Shown piece by piece: positions 42,101-49,800 of a stretch of DNA of 64,000 nucleotides. How positions within the stretch are numbered: the first letter of the stretch is position 1; every line of letters starts with the position of its first letter. A model generated the notes under the pieces. The model ran no database searches. It was not told where the DNA came from and saw nothing but the letters and a program-made list of their open reading frames with translations. Source of the DNA: Halospeciosus flavus (GTDB lineage Archaea; Halobacteriota; Halobacteria; Halobacteriales; Halobacteriaceae); NCBI RefSeq assembly GCF_029814175.1, contig NZ_CP122312.1:1674001-1738000 (forward strand), in the 5' to 3' direction. Made by a program: the position numbers and the translations under genes.

Positions 42101-42877
42101 ATGTCCGATTCCGAGAACGTCGAGTTCACCGTCGACGAGGGCGTCGCCACCGTCACCATCGACCGTCCCGAGAGCCTCAACTCGCTGAACCTCCCGACGC
42201 TCGACGCGCTCCACGCGGCCGTCGAGGAGGCCGAAGCGCGGGACGCGCGCGTCCTCGTCCTCCGCGGCGCGGGCGAGAAGGCCTTCGTCGCCGGCGCGGA
42301 CATCAGCTACATGCAGGACCTCGACACCCCGGGGGCCGAGGAGTACGCCCGCCGCGGCCACGACCTCGCCGCTGCCGTCGAGTCGTTCCCCGGCGTCTCC
42401 ATCGCGGCCATCAACGGCTTCGCGTTCGGCGGTGGCTGTGAACTCGCACTCGCCTGCGACCTCCGCGTCGCCTCCGAGCGCGCGGTCGTCGGCCAGACCG
42501 AGATCGACCTCGGCATCATCCCCGGGTGGGGCGGGACCCAGCGTCTCCCCCGACTCGTCGGCGACGAGACGGCCCGCCGCCTCGTCTTCTTCGGCGAGCG
42601 CCTCGACGCACAGGACGCCTACGAGGAGGGACTGGTCGGGGAGGTCGTCGCCCACGACGAACTCGACGACCACGTCGCGGAACTCGCCGCCGACCTCGCG
42701 GCGAAACCCGCTTTCGCGCTCCAGGCGGCGAAGGAGGCCATCAACGCCTCCCACGAGACCACGCTCTCCGCGGGTCTCGACTTCGAACGGCGCCTCTGGT
42801 CCTCGCTGTTCGGCACGCACGACCAGCGCGAGGGGATGGCCGCCTTCCTCGAAGACCGCGAACCCGACTTCGAGTGA
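42101..42877 (+). CDS. Enoyl-CoA hydratase/isomerase
   Basis: Crotonase-family enzyme, 258 residues, hydrating enoyl-CoA esters in fatty acid or amino acid breakdown. KAFVAGADISYMQDL forms the first oxyanion/CoA segment, INGFAFGGGCELALACDLRVAS the second. The two catalytic glutamates are visible, one in GGCELALACD and one in VGQTEIDLGIIPGWGGTQRLPRLVG. The start at 42101 is supported by the TATA-like CGATTATG about 30 bases upstream; an ATG at 42071 would add ten residues overlapping it. The IS element begins 31 bases after the stop. Confidence 0.92.
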   Translation: MSDSENVEFTVDEGVATVTIDRPESLNSLNLPTLDALHAAVEEAEARDARVLVLRGAGEKAFVAGADISYMQDLDTPGAEEYARRGHDLAAAVESFPGVSIAAINGFAFGGGCELALACDLRVASERAVVGQTEIDLGIIPGWGGTQRLPRLVGDETARRLVFFGERLDAQDAYEEGLVGEVVAHDELDDHVAELAADLAAKPAFALQAAKEAINASHETTLSAGLDFERRLWSSLFGTHDQREGMAAFLEDREPDFE

Positions 42878-42887
42878 GCGGGGGGAG

Positions 42888-42896
42888 AGGTTAAGG
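42888..42896 (+). promoter_or_regulatory. TATA-like element separated from its gene by the IS
   Basis: AGGTTAAGG is centred at about 42892. If the IS and one copy of the target duplication are removed, it would lie 27 bases upstream of the ATG now at 43859, the normal spacing for leaderless genes in this window. In the present sequence the 931-base element plus its duplicated target separates them. Confidence 0.5.
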
Positions 42897-42900
42897 ACCG

Positions 42901-43847
42901 GCCGGGTGTGCTCTGTTGAATAGCGATTTTATCGGCCGATATCACAGGTTTAGAAGGATGAAGCCGAGGAAATCGATTCTGACCTATGGAAGTCGATATC
43001 CTCGACTTCGTGGAAAAGTGTCGGCACCTGGCTAAACAAGCGTTGGGGAAGCACGCGGGCGAGCCCGCCAGCGGCGGGTTCGCCCGCTGGAAGCACGTAG
43101 TCATTCACTGTTTCCGGCGTGAAGAGGGCCATAGCTTCCGTGAAACGGAAAATCGGCTGGAGTACATGACGGCACTGTTGGAGGTACTCGATCTGGAGGA
43201 GGGAGATATCCCTGACTTCACCACACTCAACAAGTCGTTCGATCGGTTCAAAATGTGGGTCTGGCGGGCGTTGCTGCGCGTTTCAGCGCAGCAACACCCG
43301 CAGTCTGGTCACGTCGCCCTCGATAGCACGTTCTTCGACCGTGGCCACGCCTCAGCGTACTACCGTACGCGGTCTGATCGATCGGTAGAAACGCTCAAAG
43401 TGACGACGTTGACTGATACGGAGTCACTTGCCGTTCTCGATGTGCAGTGTCACGCCCAATGGAGGCATGATACGAAAACTGGTCCGCAGATCGTCCGCCG
43501 GAACGCGGACGATCTGCATACTGTCGCCGCCGATAACGGGTTTCAGGACTGGCACACCGAATACGAGATTGCTGCGCTGGATCTTGAGTATCTCGTTCAC
43601 TACCGCGGTTCGTCACTGATGGCAACCGCAAACAACGCGCTTATCCGGTCAAAAGGCTACTCTCAGCGCTGGATGGCTGAGACTTCATATTCGACGACGA
43701 AGCGCTCGCTCGGCGATGCCGTGCGAGCGCTGGACTGGTATCGACAGTTCCGTGAAATCGTCCTCATGTTCGCCATTACTAACATAGAGTCTCTCTGTGA
43801 GCCGCTCTAACCATGACTCAGCAGCTATTCAACAGAGCAGCCGGGTG
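42901..43847 (+). mobile_element. IS5-like insertion sequence with target duplication
   Basis: The element spans 42909-43839 (931 bp). Both ends carry the perfect 16-bp inverted repeat TGCTCTGTTGAATAGC. They are flanked by an identical 8-bp direct repeat GCCGGGTG (42901-42908 and 43840-43847), the target-site duplication. One transposase gene fills most of it. The size, single DDE transposase and 8-bp duplication fit the halophile branch of the IS5 family (ISH1-like). Perfect ends and an intact gene indicate a recent, potentially active insertion. The subgroup name is an inference. Confidence 0.9.
42986..43810 (+). CDS. IS5-like DDE transposase
   Basis: Transposase of 274 residues. The DDE triad is visible as Asp113 (VALDSTFFDRG), Asp183 (VAADNGFQDWH) and Glu232 (WMAETSYSTTKR, with the usual Y-x-x-K-like spacing). 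An N-terminal helix-turn-helix-like segment (RREEGHSFRETENRLEYM) would bind the ends. Codon choice is less GC-biased at third positions than the neighbouring genes, consistent with acquired DNA. It is uninterrupted and starts 77 bases inside the element. A GC-rich 15-bp hairpin with one mismatch lies in the coding region at about 43054-43092 (encoding AGEPASGGFARW), conserved as coding sequence. Confidence 0.9.
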   Translation: MEVDILDFVEKCRHLAKQALGKHAGEPASGGFARWKHVVIHCFRREEGHSFRETENRLEYMTALLEVLDLEEGDIPDFTTLNKSFDRFKMWVWRALLRVSAQQHPQSGHVALDSTFFDRGHASAYYRTRSDRSVETLKVTTLTDTESLAVLDVQCHAQWRHDTKTGPQIVRRNADDLHTVAADNGFQDWHTEYEIAALDLEYLVHYRGSSLMATANNALIRSKGYSQRWMAETSYSTTKRSLGDAVRALDWYRQFREIVLMFAITNIESLCEPL

Positions 43848-43858
43848 TACCACCGGCT

Positions 43859-44116
43859 ATGACACGAGAAGTACGGCTGAACGAACTCGACGAGGTTCTC
43901 GAAGGGCTTCCGTACCCGATCTCGCGCAAGAACGTCCGTGAGGAACTCGACGACGTCGTCCTGGTCTACGCCGACGGCGAGGAGGCGGCCACGGACATCG
44001 TCGACCGCTCCGAGGAAGACGTCTTCGACGACCCCGCGGACCTCCAGACAGAGATACTCAACTTGCTCCCCACGGAGGCCGTCGGCGAACCGGGCCAGTC
44101 CGAGGGGGAGGGCTGA
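43859..44116 (+). CDS. DUF5789-like small acidic protein
   Basis: Protein of 85 residues. The layout MTREVRLNELDEVLEGLPYPISRKNVREELDDVVLVYADGEEAATDIVDRSEEDVFDDPADLQTEILNLLPTEAVGEPGQSEGEG matches the haloarchaeal DUF5789 family, including the YPISR segment and the terminal PTEAVGEPGQSEGEG. Function unknown. The IS lies 12 bases upstream of the start and has removed it from its predicted promoter at 42888-42896, so expression now depends on read-through or an IS-borne promoter. Confidence 0.75.
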   Translation: MTREVRLNELDEVLEGLPYPISRKNVREELDDVVLVYADGEEAATDIVDRSEEDVFDDPADLQTEILNLLPTEAVGEPGQSEGEG

Positions 44117-44203
44117 GGGGTTCGACACCACGGACGTCGGCAGTGCGACCTCGTCGCACGAATCCGGGCGTTTATGCCCGTCGGTCGCCTAAATTGGATA
44201 ACG

Positions 44204-44527
44204 ATGCAATTCTGCGACGAGTGCGGTTCGATGATGAAGGCGGAGGGCGACAAGTGGGTCTGCGGGAGCTGTGACTACGAGGAACTCCGCGACGAGGCCA
44301 AAGAGGCCGCGATGGTCACCACGCAGGGCCAAGAGGAGAGCGAGGTCATCGACACCTCCGAGGTCAGCGCCGAGGACATGGGTCCGACCACGGAGACCCG
44401 CTGTCCCGAGTGTGGCCACGACCGCGCCTTCTGGGAGATGAAGCAGATCCGCTCGGCCGACGAGTCCGAGACGCGCTTCTTCACGTGCACCGAGTGCGAG
44501 CACAAGTGGCGCGAAGACGACCACTGA
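44204..44527 (+). CDS. tfs: Transcription factor S (TFIIS/RPB9-like)
   Basis: Archaeal transcript-cleavage factor, 107 residues, which rescues stalled RNA polymerase. The N-terminal zinc ribbon is CDECG ... WVCGSCDY (Cys4, Cys7, Cys20, Cys23). The C-terminal ribbon is TRCPECGHDRAFWEMKQIRSADESETRFFTCTECEHKW, with the acidic Asp-Glu hairpin tip that stimulates cleavage. The ATG at 44204 is placed by the TATA-like GTTTATG about 31 bases upstream. Confidence 0.95.
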   Translation: MQFCDECGSMMKAEGDKWVCGSCDYEELRDEAKEAAMVTTQGQEESEVIDTSEVSAEDMGPTTETRCPECGHDRAFWEMKQIRSADESETRFFTCTECEHKWREDDH

Positions 44528-44552
44528 GGCACTCGCACTCGACACGCGCTCC

Positions 44553-44909
44553 TCACTCCGCTACCTCTCCGTTCTCGAACTTCTCGATTACCTCCAGCGC
44601 CGCGGTCATCGCCGCTTCGTCGGTCTCGCAGTGCGTGTAGTGCTCGCGGGCGACGATGCCGGTGAACCGCCACAGGTCGCGGGCGTCGTCCCACTCGACG
44701 CGCTCGGCGGTCACCTTCAGGTCGTCGAGGTTGTAGGAGACGCGGAGTCCGCGTTCGGGTTCGACCCACTGACGGCCGACGACGCCGGCGTCGGTGTCCT
44801 CGGCCGCGCCACCCTGCCACTCGCCGGGGGCCTCCGGCGGGTCCGGGTGGTCGACGTCGGCGGTCTCGAAGCGGTCGGCGACACGCGCGCTGACGGACTG
44901 GTCGCTCAT
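44553..44909 (-). CDS. Haloarchaeal protein of unknown function
   Basis: Protein of 118 residues, acidic. The C-terminal two thirds GRQWVEPERGLRVSYNLDDLKVTAERVEWDDARDLWRFTGIVAREHYTHCETDEAAMTAALEVIEKFENGEV look like a single compact alpha/beta domain. No motif, signal or membrane segment is seen and no family is recognised. It diverges from folCP across 101 bases and converges on tfs with a 25-base gap. Confidence 0.65.
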   Translation of the reverse strand: MSDQSVSARVADRFETADVDHPDPPEAPGEWQGGAAEDTDAGVVGRQWVEPERGLRVSYNLDDLKVTAERVEWDDARDLWRFTGIVAREHYTHCETDEAAMTAALEVIEKFENGEVAE

Positions 44910-45010
44910 CGCCCGTGGGTTGGCCGTCCGCGCGGTTCAGTCCTTCCACTCCGAGTTTCCCCCTTCCCCGTTCCGACACGTCTTTGCGGGCGCTCCGACG
45001 ACTACTGAGT

Positions 45011-47509
45011 ATGCGCTACGACGAGGCGGCGAACTTCCTCCTCGACCTCCAGCGCCTCGGGCCGAAGGCCGGGACGGCCTCGACGGCGGACCTGCTCGCA
45101 CAGTTGGGTGACCCCCACGAGGGGCCGACGTACGTGCAGGTCGCGGGGTCGAACGGGAAGGGCAGTACGGCGCGGATGGTCGAGCGGGTCCTCCGTGAGG
45201 CCGGACTCGACGTCGGTCTCTACACCTCGCCACACTTCGACGACCTCCGCGAACGCGTCCGCGTGAACGGACGGAAGATACCCGAGACGGCGGTCGCCGA
45301 GTTCGCGACGGCCGTCGAGGACCACGTCACCGACCGCGGTGCCGCGGGCGAGTCACCGACGTTCTTCGAGACGGTGACGGCCATGAGCCTCTGGTACTTC
45401 GGCCGCGAGGACGTCGACGTCGCGGTCCTCGAAGTCGGCATCGGGGGGAAGTACGACGCCACGAGCGTCGTCGAACCGACCGCGAGCGCGGTCACGAGCG
45501 TCGCGCTCGAACACACGAGCGTCATCGGCGACACCGTCGAGGAGATCGCCCGCGACAAGGCCCACGTCGCGCCCAGGGAGAACCCGCTCGTGACCGCGAC
45601 GACGGGCGACGCACTCGACGCCGTGACCGACCACGCGGGCGACGTCGTCCGCGTCGGAACTGACGAGGACGCAGACGTCCACGTCGAGTACGGCGGTCGG
45701 GTGAACCACGCGGAGGCGGCCGTCACGCTCGACGGCCCGGACTGGCACCTCGACGCCCGTATCCCGATGCTCGGCGACTACCAGGCCGAGAACGCGGGGG
45801 TCGCGGTCGCGCTCGCCCGACAGGTGGGCGGCGACGCCGTCGACGAGGAGATACTCACCCGAGGTCTCCGAAAGGCGACGTGGCCCGGCCGCTTCGAGGT
45901 GATGGGGACCGACCCGCTCACCGTCCTCGACGGGGCACACAACCCCGCCGCCTGCGAGGCACTCGCCGAGACGCTCGCCGAGTTCGAGGACGAGTACGAC
46001 GACCTCCACCTCGTCTTCGGCGGGATGCACGACAAGGACCTCGCGGAGATGGTCGAGGCGCTCCCGACGCCGGACCGGGCGCTCACGGCCGTCCCCGACG
46101 TGGGCCGCGCCGAGGAGAAGGAAGTGCTCGGCCGCGTCCTCCGGGACGCCGGCGTCGACGACGTCCAGGAGGTGAGTTCGGTCGAGACGGCCGTCGACCG
46201 CGCGCTGGTCGAGGCCGGCCCCGACGACGCCGTCCTCGTCACCGGGTCGCTCTACGTCGTCGCGGAGGCGCGCAACCGCTGGACGCGCGTCGACCACGTG
46301 AAGCGAGTCGAGAACCTCGACGACGCCCGCGAGGTACTGGAGGGGACCCACGTCTCCCCGCCGGGCGTCTGGCGGATGCGCGGGAAGGGCGTCCACCGGG
46401 TCGTCAAGACCCGCCTCCAGAAGCGACAGGCCCAGTTCGTCAAAGAAGAGTTGCTCTCGCTCGGCGGCGAGTGTGCGCTCTCCGGACTGAACAACCAGGT
46501 CCGCGGCCGACTCGACGTCGTGATGATGGGGACGCTCGCGCAGTTCAAACGCCTCTGCGGGAAACTCGACGGCCAGCCCTACGGTCTCTCGGTGTTCGCG
46601 GACGAACTCCGCGAGACGCTCGAAATCGGCGTCGAATCCGTCGAACACGGCTACCCGTGGGAGGGGGACCGGACGGCGGTCATGGGCATCCTGAACGTCA
46701 CGCCCGACTCCTTCCACGACGGCGGCGAGTACGCGGCCGTCGAGGACGCCGTCGCCCGCGCGCGAGAGATGGTGGAAGCGGGCGTCGACATCGTCGACGT
46801 GGGCGGGGAGAGCACCCGACCCGGCGCCGAACCGGTCCCCGTCGCCGAGGAGAAACGGCGGGTCGTCCCCGTCGTCGAGCGAATCGCCGATGAGCACGGT
46901 GACGACGTCCTCGTCTCCGTCGACACGATGAAGGCCGAGGTGGGCCGCGCCGCCCTCGAAGCCGGTGCAGACATCCTCAACGACGTGACTGGCCTCGAAG
47001 ACCCGGAGATGCGCTTCGTCGCCGCCGAGTACGACGCGCCGCTGGTCGTGATGCACTCCATCGAGGCCCCCGTCGACCCCGAGACCGACGTCGAGTACGA
47101 CGACGTCGTCGAGGACGTAATCGACGAACTCCGGGAGCGCGTCCTCCTCGCGGAGAAGGCGGGTCTCGACCGCGAGAAGATCATCGTCGACCCCGGTCTC
47201 GGCTTCGCGAAGTCGAAGGCCGAAGAGTTCGAGATTCTCGCCCGCACCGACGAGTTCCACGCCCTGGGCTGTCCGGTGCTCGTCGGGCACTCCCACAAGT
47301 CGATGTTCGGGAAGGTCGACCGCTACCCCGACGAGGGCGGCTACGCCACCGTCGCGGGGACGACCATCGCCGCCGACCGCGGGGCCGACATTGTCCGCGT
47401 CCACGACGTCGAGGAGAACGTCGCGGCCGTCCGGACGGTCGAGGCGACGCGGAAGGGAGCCAGCCACGACGGCGGCGAAGACGGGAGCGACCGCGACGAT
47501 GCCGAGTGA
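45011..47509 (+). CDS. folCP: FolC-FolP fusion: folylpolyglutamate synthase and dihydropteroate synthase
   Basis: Bifunctional folate enzyme, 832 residues. Residues 1-425 are the Mur-ligase-like synthetase (P-loop GSNGKGSTARM at 46-56, LEVGIGGKYDATSVV, DGAHNPAAC). Residues about 558-825 are dihydropteroate synthase (MGILNVTPDSFHDGGEY, DVGGESTRPGA, NDVTGLEDPEM, VDPGLGFAKS, GHSHKSMFG). The link of about 130 residues (EVLEGTHVSPPGVWRMRGKGVHRVVKTRLQKRQAQFVKEELLSLGGEC) is a separate region characteristic of the haloarchaeal protein. The same fusion is described in Haloferax volcanii. Its stop overlaps the next gene's start by 11 bases. Confidence 0.93.
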   Translation: MRYDEAANFLLDLQRLGPKAGTASTADLLAQLGDPHEGPTYVQVAGSNGKGSTARMVERVLREAGLDVGLYTSPHFDDLRERVRVNGRKIPETAVAEFATAVEDHVTDRGAAGESPTFFETVTAMSLWYFGREDVDVAVLEVGIGGKYDATSVVEPTASAVTSVALEHTSVIGDTVEEIARDKAHVAPRENPLVTATTGDALDAVTDHAGDVVRVGTDEDADVHVEYGGRVNHAEAAVTLDGPDWHLDARIPMLGDYQAENAGVAVALARQVGGDAVDEEILTRGLRKATWPGRFEVMGTDPLTVLDGAHNPAACEALAETLAEFEDEYDDLHLVFGGMHDKDLAEMVEALPTPDRALTAVPDVGRAEEKEVLGRVLRDAGVDDVQEVSSVETAVDRALVEAGPDDAVLVTGSLYVVAEARNRWTRVDHVKRVENLDDAREVLEGTHVSPPGVWRMRGKGVHRVVKTRLQKRQAQFVKEELLSLGGECALSGLNNQVRGRLDVVMMGTLAQFKRLCGKLDGQPYGLSVFADELRETLEIGVESVEHGYPWEGDRTAVMGILNVTPDSFHDGGEYAAVEDAVARAREMVEAGVDIVDVGGESTRPGAEPVPVAEEKRRVVPVVERIADEHGDDVLVSVDTMKAEVGRAALEAGADILNDVTGLEDPEMRFVAAEYDAPLVVMHSIEAPVDPETDVEYDDVVEDVIDELRERVLLAEKAGLDREKIIVDPGLGFAKSKAEEFEILARTDEFHALGCPVLVGHSHKSMFGKVDRYPDEGGYATVAGTTIAADRGADIVRVHDVEENVAAVRTVEATRKGASHDGGEDGSDRDDAE

Positions 47510-48154
47510 CCGGCCGACCGACCAGTCGACCGACCAGGACCGCGACGTCGACTTCCGGCGGGCGGTCCGCGACGGGTACGACGACCTCGCGGACACGTAC
47601 GCCGAGCGGCGCAGCGAGGGAGACGCCGCCGGTCTCGCGCTCCTCGACGACCTGCTGGACGGACTCGACGCGGGGGCGCGGCTCCTCGACGTCGGGTGTG
47701 GGGGTGGCGACCCGTTCCTCGCCCGCGTGGCCGCGACCGACGGCGTCGACGCGGTCGGGTTCGACGTCTCGCACGAACAAGTCCGCCGTGCCGCCGCCCA
47801 CGCGCCGTCCGTGCAGGGCGACATGACGTCGCTCCCGTTCGACGACGACTCGTTCGACGCGCTCACTGCGTTCTACTCGGTCATCCACGTTCCCGAGGAG
47901 GCCCACGCCGACGTCTACCGGGAGTTCCACCGCACCCTCCGTTCGAAGGGTCGCTCCTCGTCACGAGCGGGAGCGCCGCGTGGGAGGGCGAGAACCCCGA
48001 CTGGCTCGACTCGGGGACCGAGATGCGATGGTCGTTCCCCGGTCCCGAGACGACCCGACGCCACCTCTCCGACGCCGGGTTCGACGTCGAGCGCGTCGAC
48101 GAACTCGACGACTCGCTCGGCGGGACGTTCTGTCACTTCCGCGCGCGGGCCTAG
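47499..48154 (+). pseudogene. SAM-dependent methyltransferase interrupted by a frameshift
   Basis: The reading frame from 47499 encodes a class I methyltransferase (RLLDVGCGGGDPFLARVA, GFDVSHEQV, GDMTSLPFDDDSFDALTAFYSVIHVPEEAHADVYREFHRTLR). At GAAGGGTCGC (47945-47954) it shifts. The second half continues without a stop in another frame to 48154 (SLLVTSGSAAWEGENPDWLDSGTEMRWSFPGPETTRRHLSDAGFDVERVD). One missing base in the GGG run at 47948-47950 would restore a 218-residue protein. Either a real inactivation or a base-calling error. The gene follows folCP and converges on the glycosyltransferase. Confidence 0.8.
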
Positions 48155-49260
48155 AGCAGGCCGTACGCGTCCTGACCCGCGCGGTAGCGTTCGAGGTAGG
48201 CGTCGAGGAACGCCGCCTCGTCGTGGGTCGCACCGGACTCGCCGAGGTCGCGGCGGTCGAGGTCCGTCGCCTCGACGAGGCACTCGACGACCTCCTCGTC
48301 GTTGGTCGCGAGGAACCCACGCGAGTCGCCCTCGACGAGTTCGTGGGCGCTCGACGCGGCGTGGTACTCGACGATACCGACACAGCCACAGGCGAGCGCG
48401 CGGTGGAGGTCGGTCGCGAACGAGCAGCGCCGGGCCGTCTGGACGTAGACGTGCGCGCCCCGGAAGTAGGCGAGGCGCTCGGCGAGCGACTTCGCGCCGA
48501 CGAAGTCGACGCGGTCGGCGATTCGCAGGTCACGGGCCTGTTTCTCGTAGCGCTCGCGTTCGGGACCGTCCCCGACGACGGTGGCCGACCAGTCGTACCC
48601 GCGGAACTCCGCGAGTGCGAGCAGGAGCGTCTCCAGGTTGGCGTCCTCGTCGAGACGCCGGGAGAAGACGACGTCGCCGGCGTCGGCGGCGGGTTCGGTC
48701 TCGCGAATCAGGTCCACCTCGACGGGGTCGGCGACGACACCGATTCCGTCTTCGGCGACGCCCGCCTCGCGGAGCGCCGTCGCGACGGTCCGCGTGGGGA
48801 CGACGGTCGCGGTGGCGCCGCCGACGGCGAACCCCGAGAGCCAGTCGGCCCACACGCCGCGACGCTCGGGCGGGTCGTAGTGTTCGACGAGGAGCGGTGC
48901 GCCGGCCAGGCGAGCGCCGACGCGGGCCGCGGCGGCGTGGCTCGGACGGTCCCCGACCGCGTGGACGACGTCGGGTGCGAGGCGCCGGACGACGCCCGGG
49001 AGGCGGGCGGTGAACCACCGGGAGTCGGCGCGCTCGGCGACGGCGACGTAGGTGACGCCCTCGTGGTCGAACTCGTCGGGTAAGCCGTCCCACCACTTCG
49101 CGCTGGCCACGACGACCTCGTGGCCGCGGTCGGTCAACAGTCCGGCGAGGCGGTAGAGTCGGTCGGCCGTCGACTGGACGTCTCCCTCGCCGACGGTCGC
49201 GTGGTCCCGGCGCTCGTCGGCGTGGTGGACGGTCTCGGCCGCGACGAAGGCCACGCGCAT
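48151..49260 (-). CDS. Glycosyltransferase, GT4 family
   Basis: Protein of 369 residues of GT-B fold. The N-terminal Rossmann half opens MRVAFVAAETVHHADERRDHATVGEGDVQSTADRLYRLAGLL. Its C-terminal half has VVFSRRLDEDANLETLLLALAEF, VVGDGPERERYE, VDFVGAKSLAERLAYFRGAHVYVQTARRCSFATDLHRALACGCVGIVEYHAASSAHELV, the donor-binding region of GT4 enzymes. Donor and acceptor sugars are unknown; an N-glycan or surface glycan role is possible. The stop overlaps the convergent methyltransferase stop in CTAG. Confidence 0.85.
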   Translation of the reverse strand: MRVAFVAAETVHHADERRDHATVGEGDVQSTADRLYRLAGLLTDRGHEVVVASAKWWDGLPDEFDHEGVTYVAVAERADSRWFTARLPGVVRRLAPDVVHAVGDRPSHAAAARVGARLAGAPLLVEHYDPPERRGVWADWLSGFAVGGATATVVPTRTVATALREAGVAEDGIGVVADPVEVDLIRETEPAADAGDVVFSRRLDEDANLETLLLALAEFRGYDWSATVVGDGPERERYEKQARDLRIADRVDFVGAKSLAERLAYFRGAHVYVQTARRCSFATDLHRALACGCVGIVEYHAASSAHELVEGDSRGFLATNDEEVVECLVEATDLDRRDLGESGATHDEAAFLDAYLERYRAGQDAYGLL

Positions 49261-49323
49261 GTTCGCCGGGACGGCAGACGAGGTGAAAAAGATACACCGT
49301 TCACTCGTGGGGTCCGGCCGCCC

Positions 49324-49698
49324 TCACTCGTCGCCGTCGAGTAGGCGTTCGACCGTGTCGACCACGGTCACGTAGTCGTAGGACGCGTACTTATCGAGCG
49401 AGAAGAGTATCCCCTCGCCCTGGCCGGTCGGGACGACCGTCACGAGCGTCTCGGGGAAGACCCGCGTCGTCGCCTGCATCTCGCCGTCGAAGAGGTGGTC
49501 GTAGGCGGGCTTGGCGGTCGACTCCAGGCGGGCGTGTTCGAGCACCCGTTCGTCCGTGTCCTCCGAGTACTCCTCGCGGATGTCCGCACGCATGTAGACG
49601 ACCTCGCCGCCGTCCGGAACGAAGTAGGAGACGACCCGGAGGGCGTCGCCGACCGCACCTTCGACCTCCTCACGAACGGTCTCGGCGGTCTCCCTCAT
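49324..49698 (-). CDS. Haloarchaeal protein of unknown function
   Basis: Protein of 124 residues with an alpha/beta layout: an N-terminal helix (MRETAETVREEVEGAVGDAL), then RVVSYFVPDGGEVVYMRADIREEY, YDHLFDGEMQATTRVFPETLVTVVPTGQGEGILFSLDKYASYDYVTVVDTVERLL. It resembles a roadblock-type or GAF-like sensory domain, but I cannot name it. The start at 49698 is favoured by TGATAGG about 27 bases upstream; an ATG three codons earlier is possible. Diverges from the S9 peptidase. Confidence 0.6.
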   Translation of the reverse strand: MRETAETVREEVEGAVGDALRVVSYFVPDGGEVVYMRADIREEYSEDTDERVLEHARLESTAKPAYDHLFDGEMQATTRVFPETLVTVVPTGQGEGILFSLDKYASYDYVTVVDTVERLLDGDE

Positions 49699-49800
49699 AC
49701 CCGACATCTCGTTCCCCGGACCTATCAGTGCTGGGGATAGCCGACCACGACACCGGCCACGACCCAAAACGCTATCCGGACTCCAGGCGAACCGCGCGGC

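Noticed and set aside
43054..43092. GC-rich hairpin within the transposase gene as a possible separate element
   Set aside because: It reads through as coding sequence (AGEPASGGFARW), and the protein appears continuous and complete around it.
45353..47866. Minus-strand open frame of over 800 codons opposite folCP
   Set aside because: It mirrors the high-GC third-position pattern of folCP, whose domains and motifs are unmistakable; the antisense translation shows no recognisable family.
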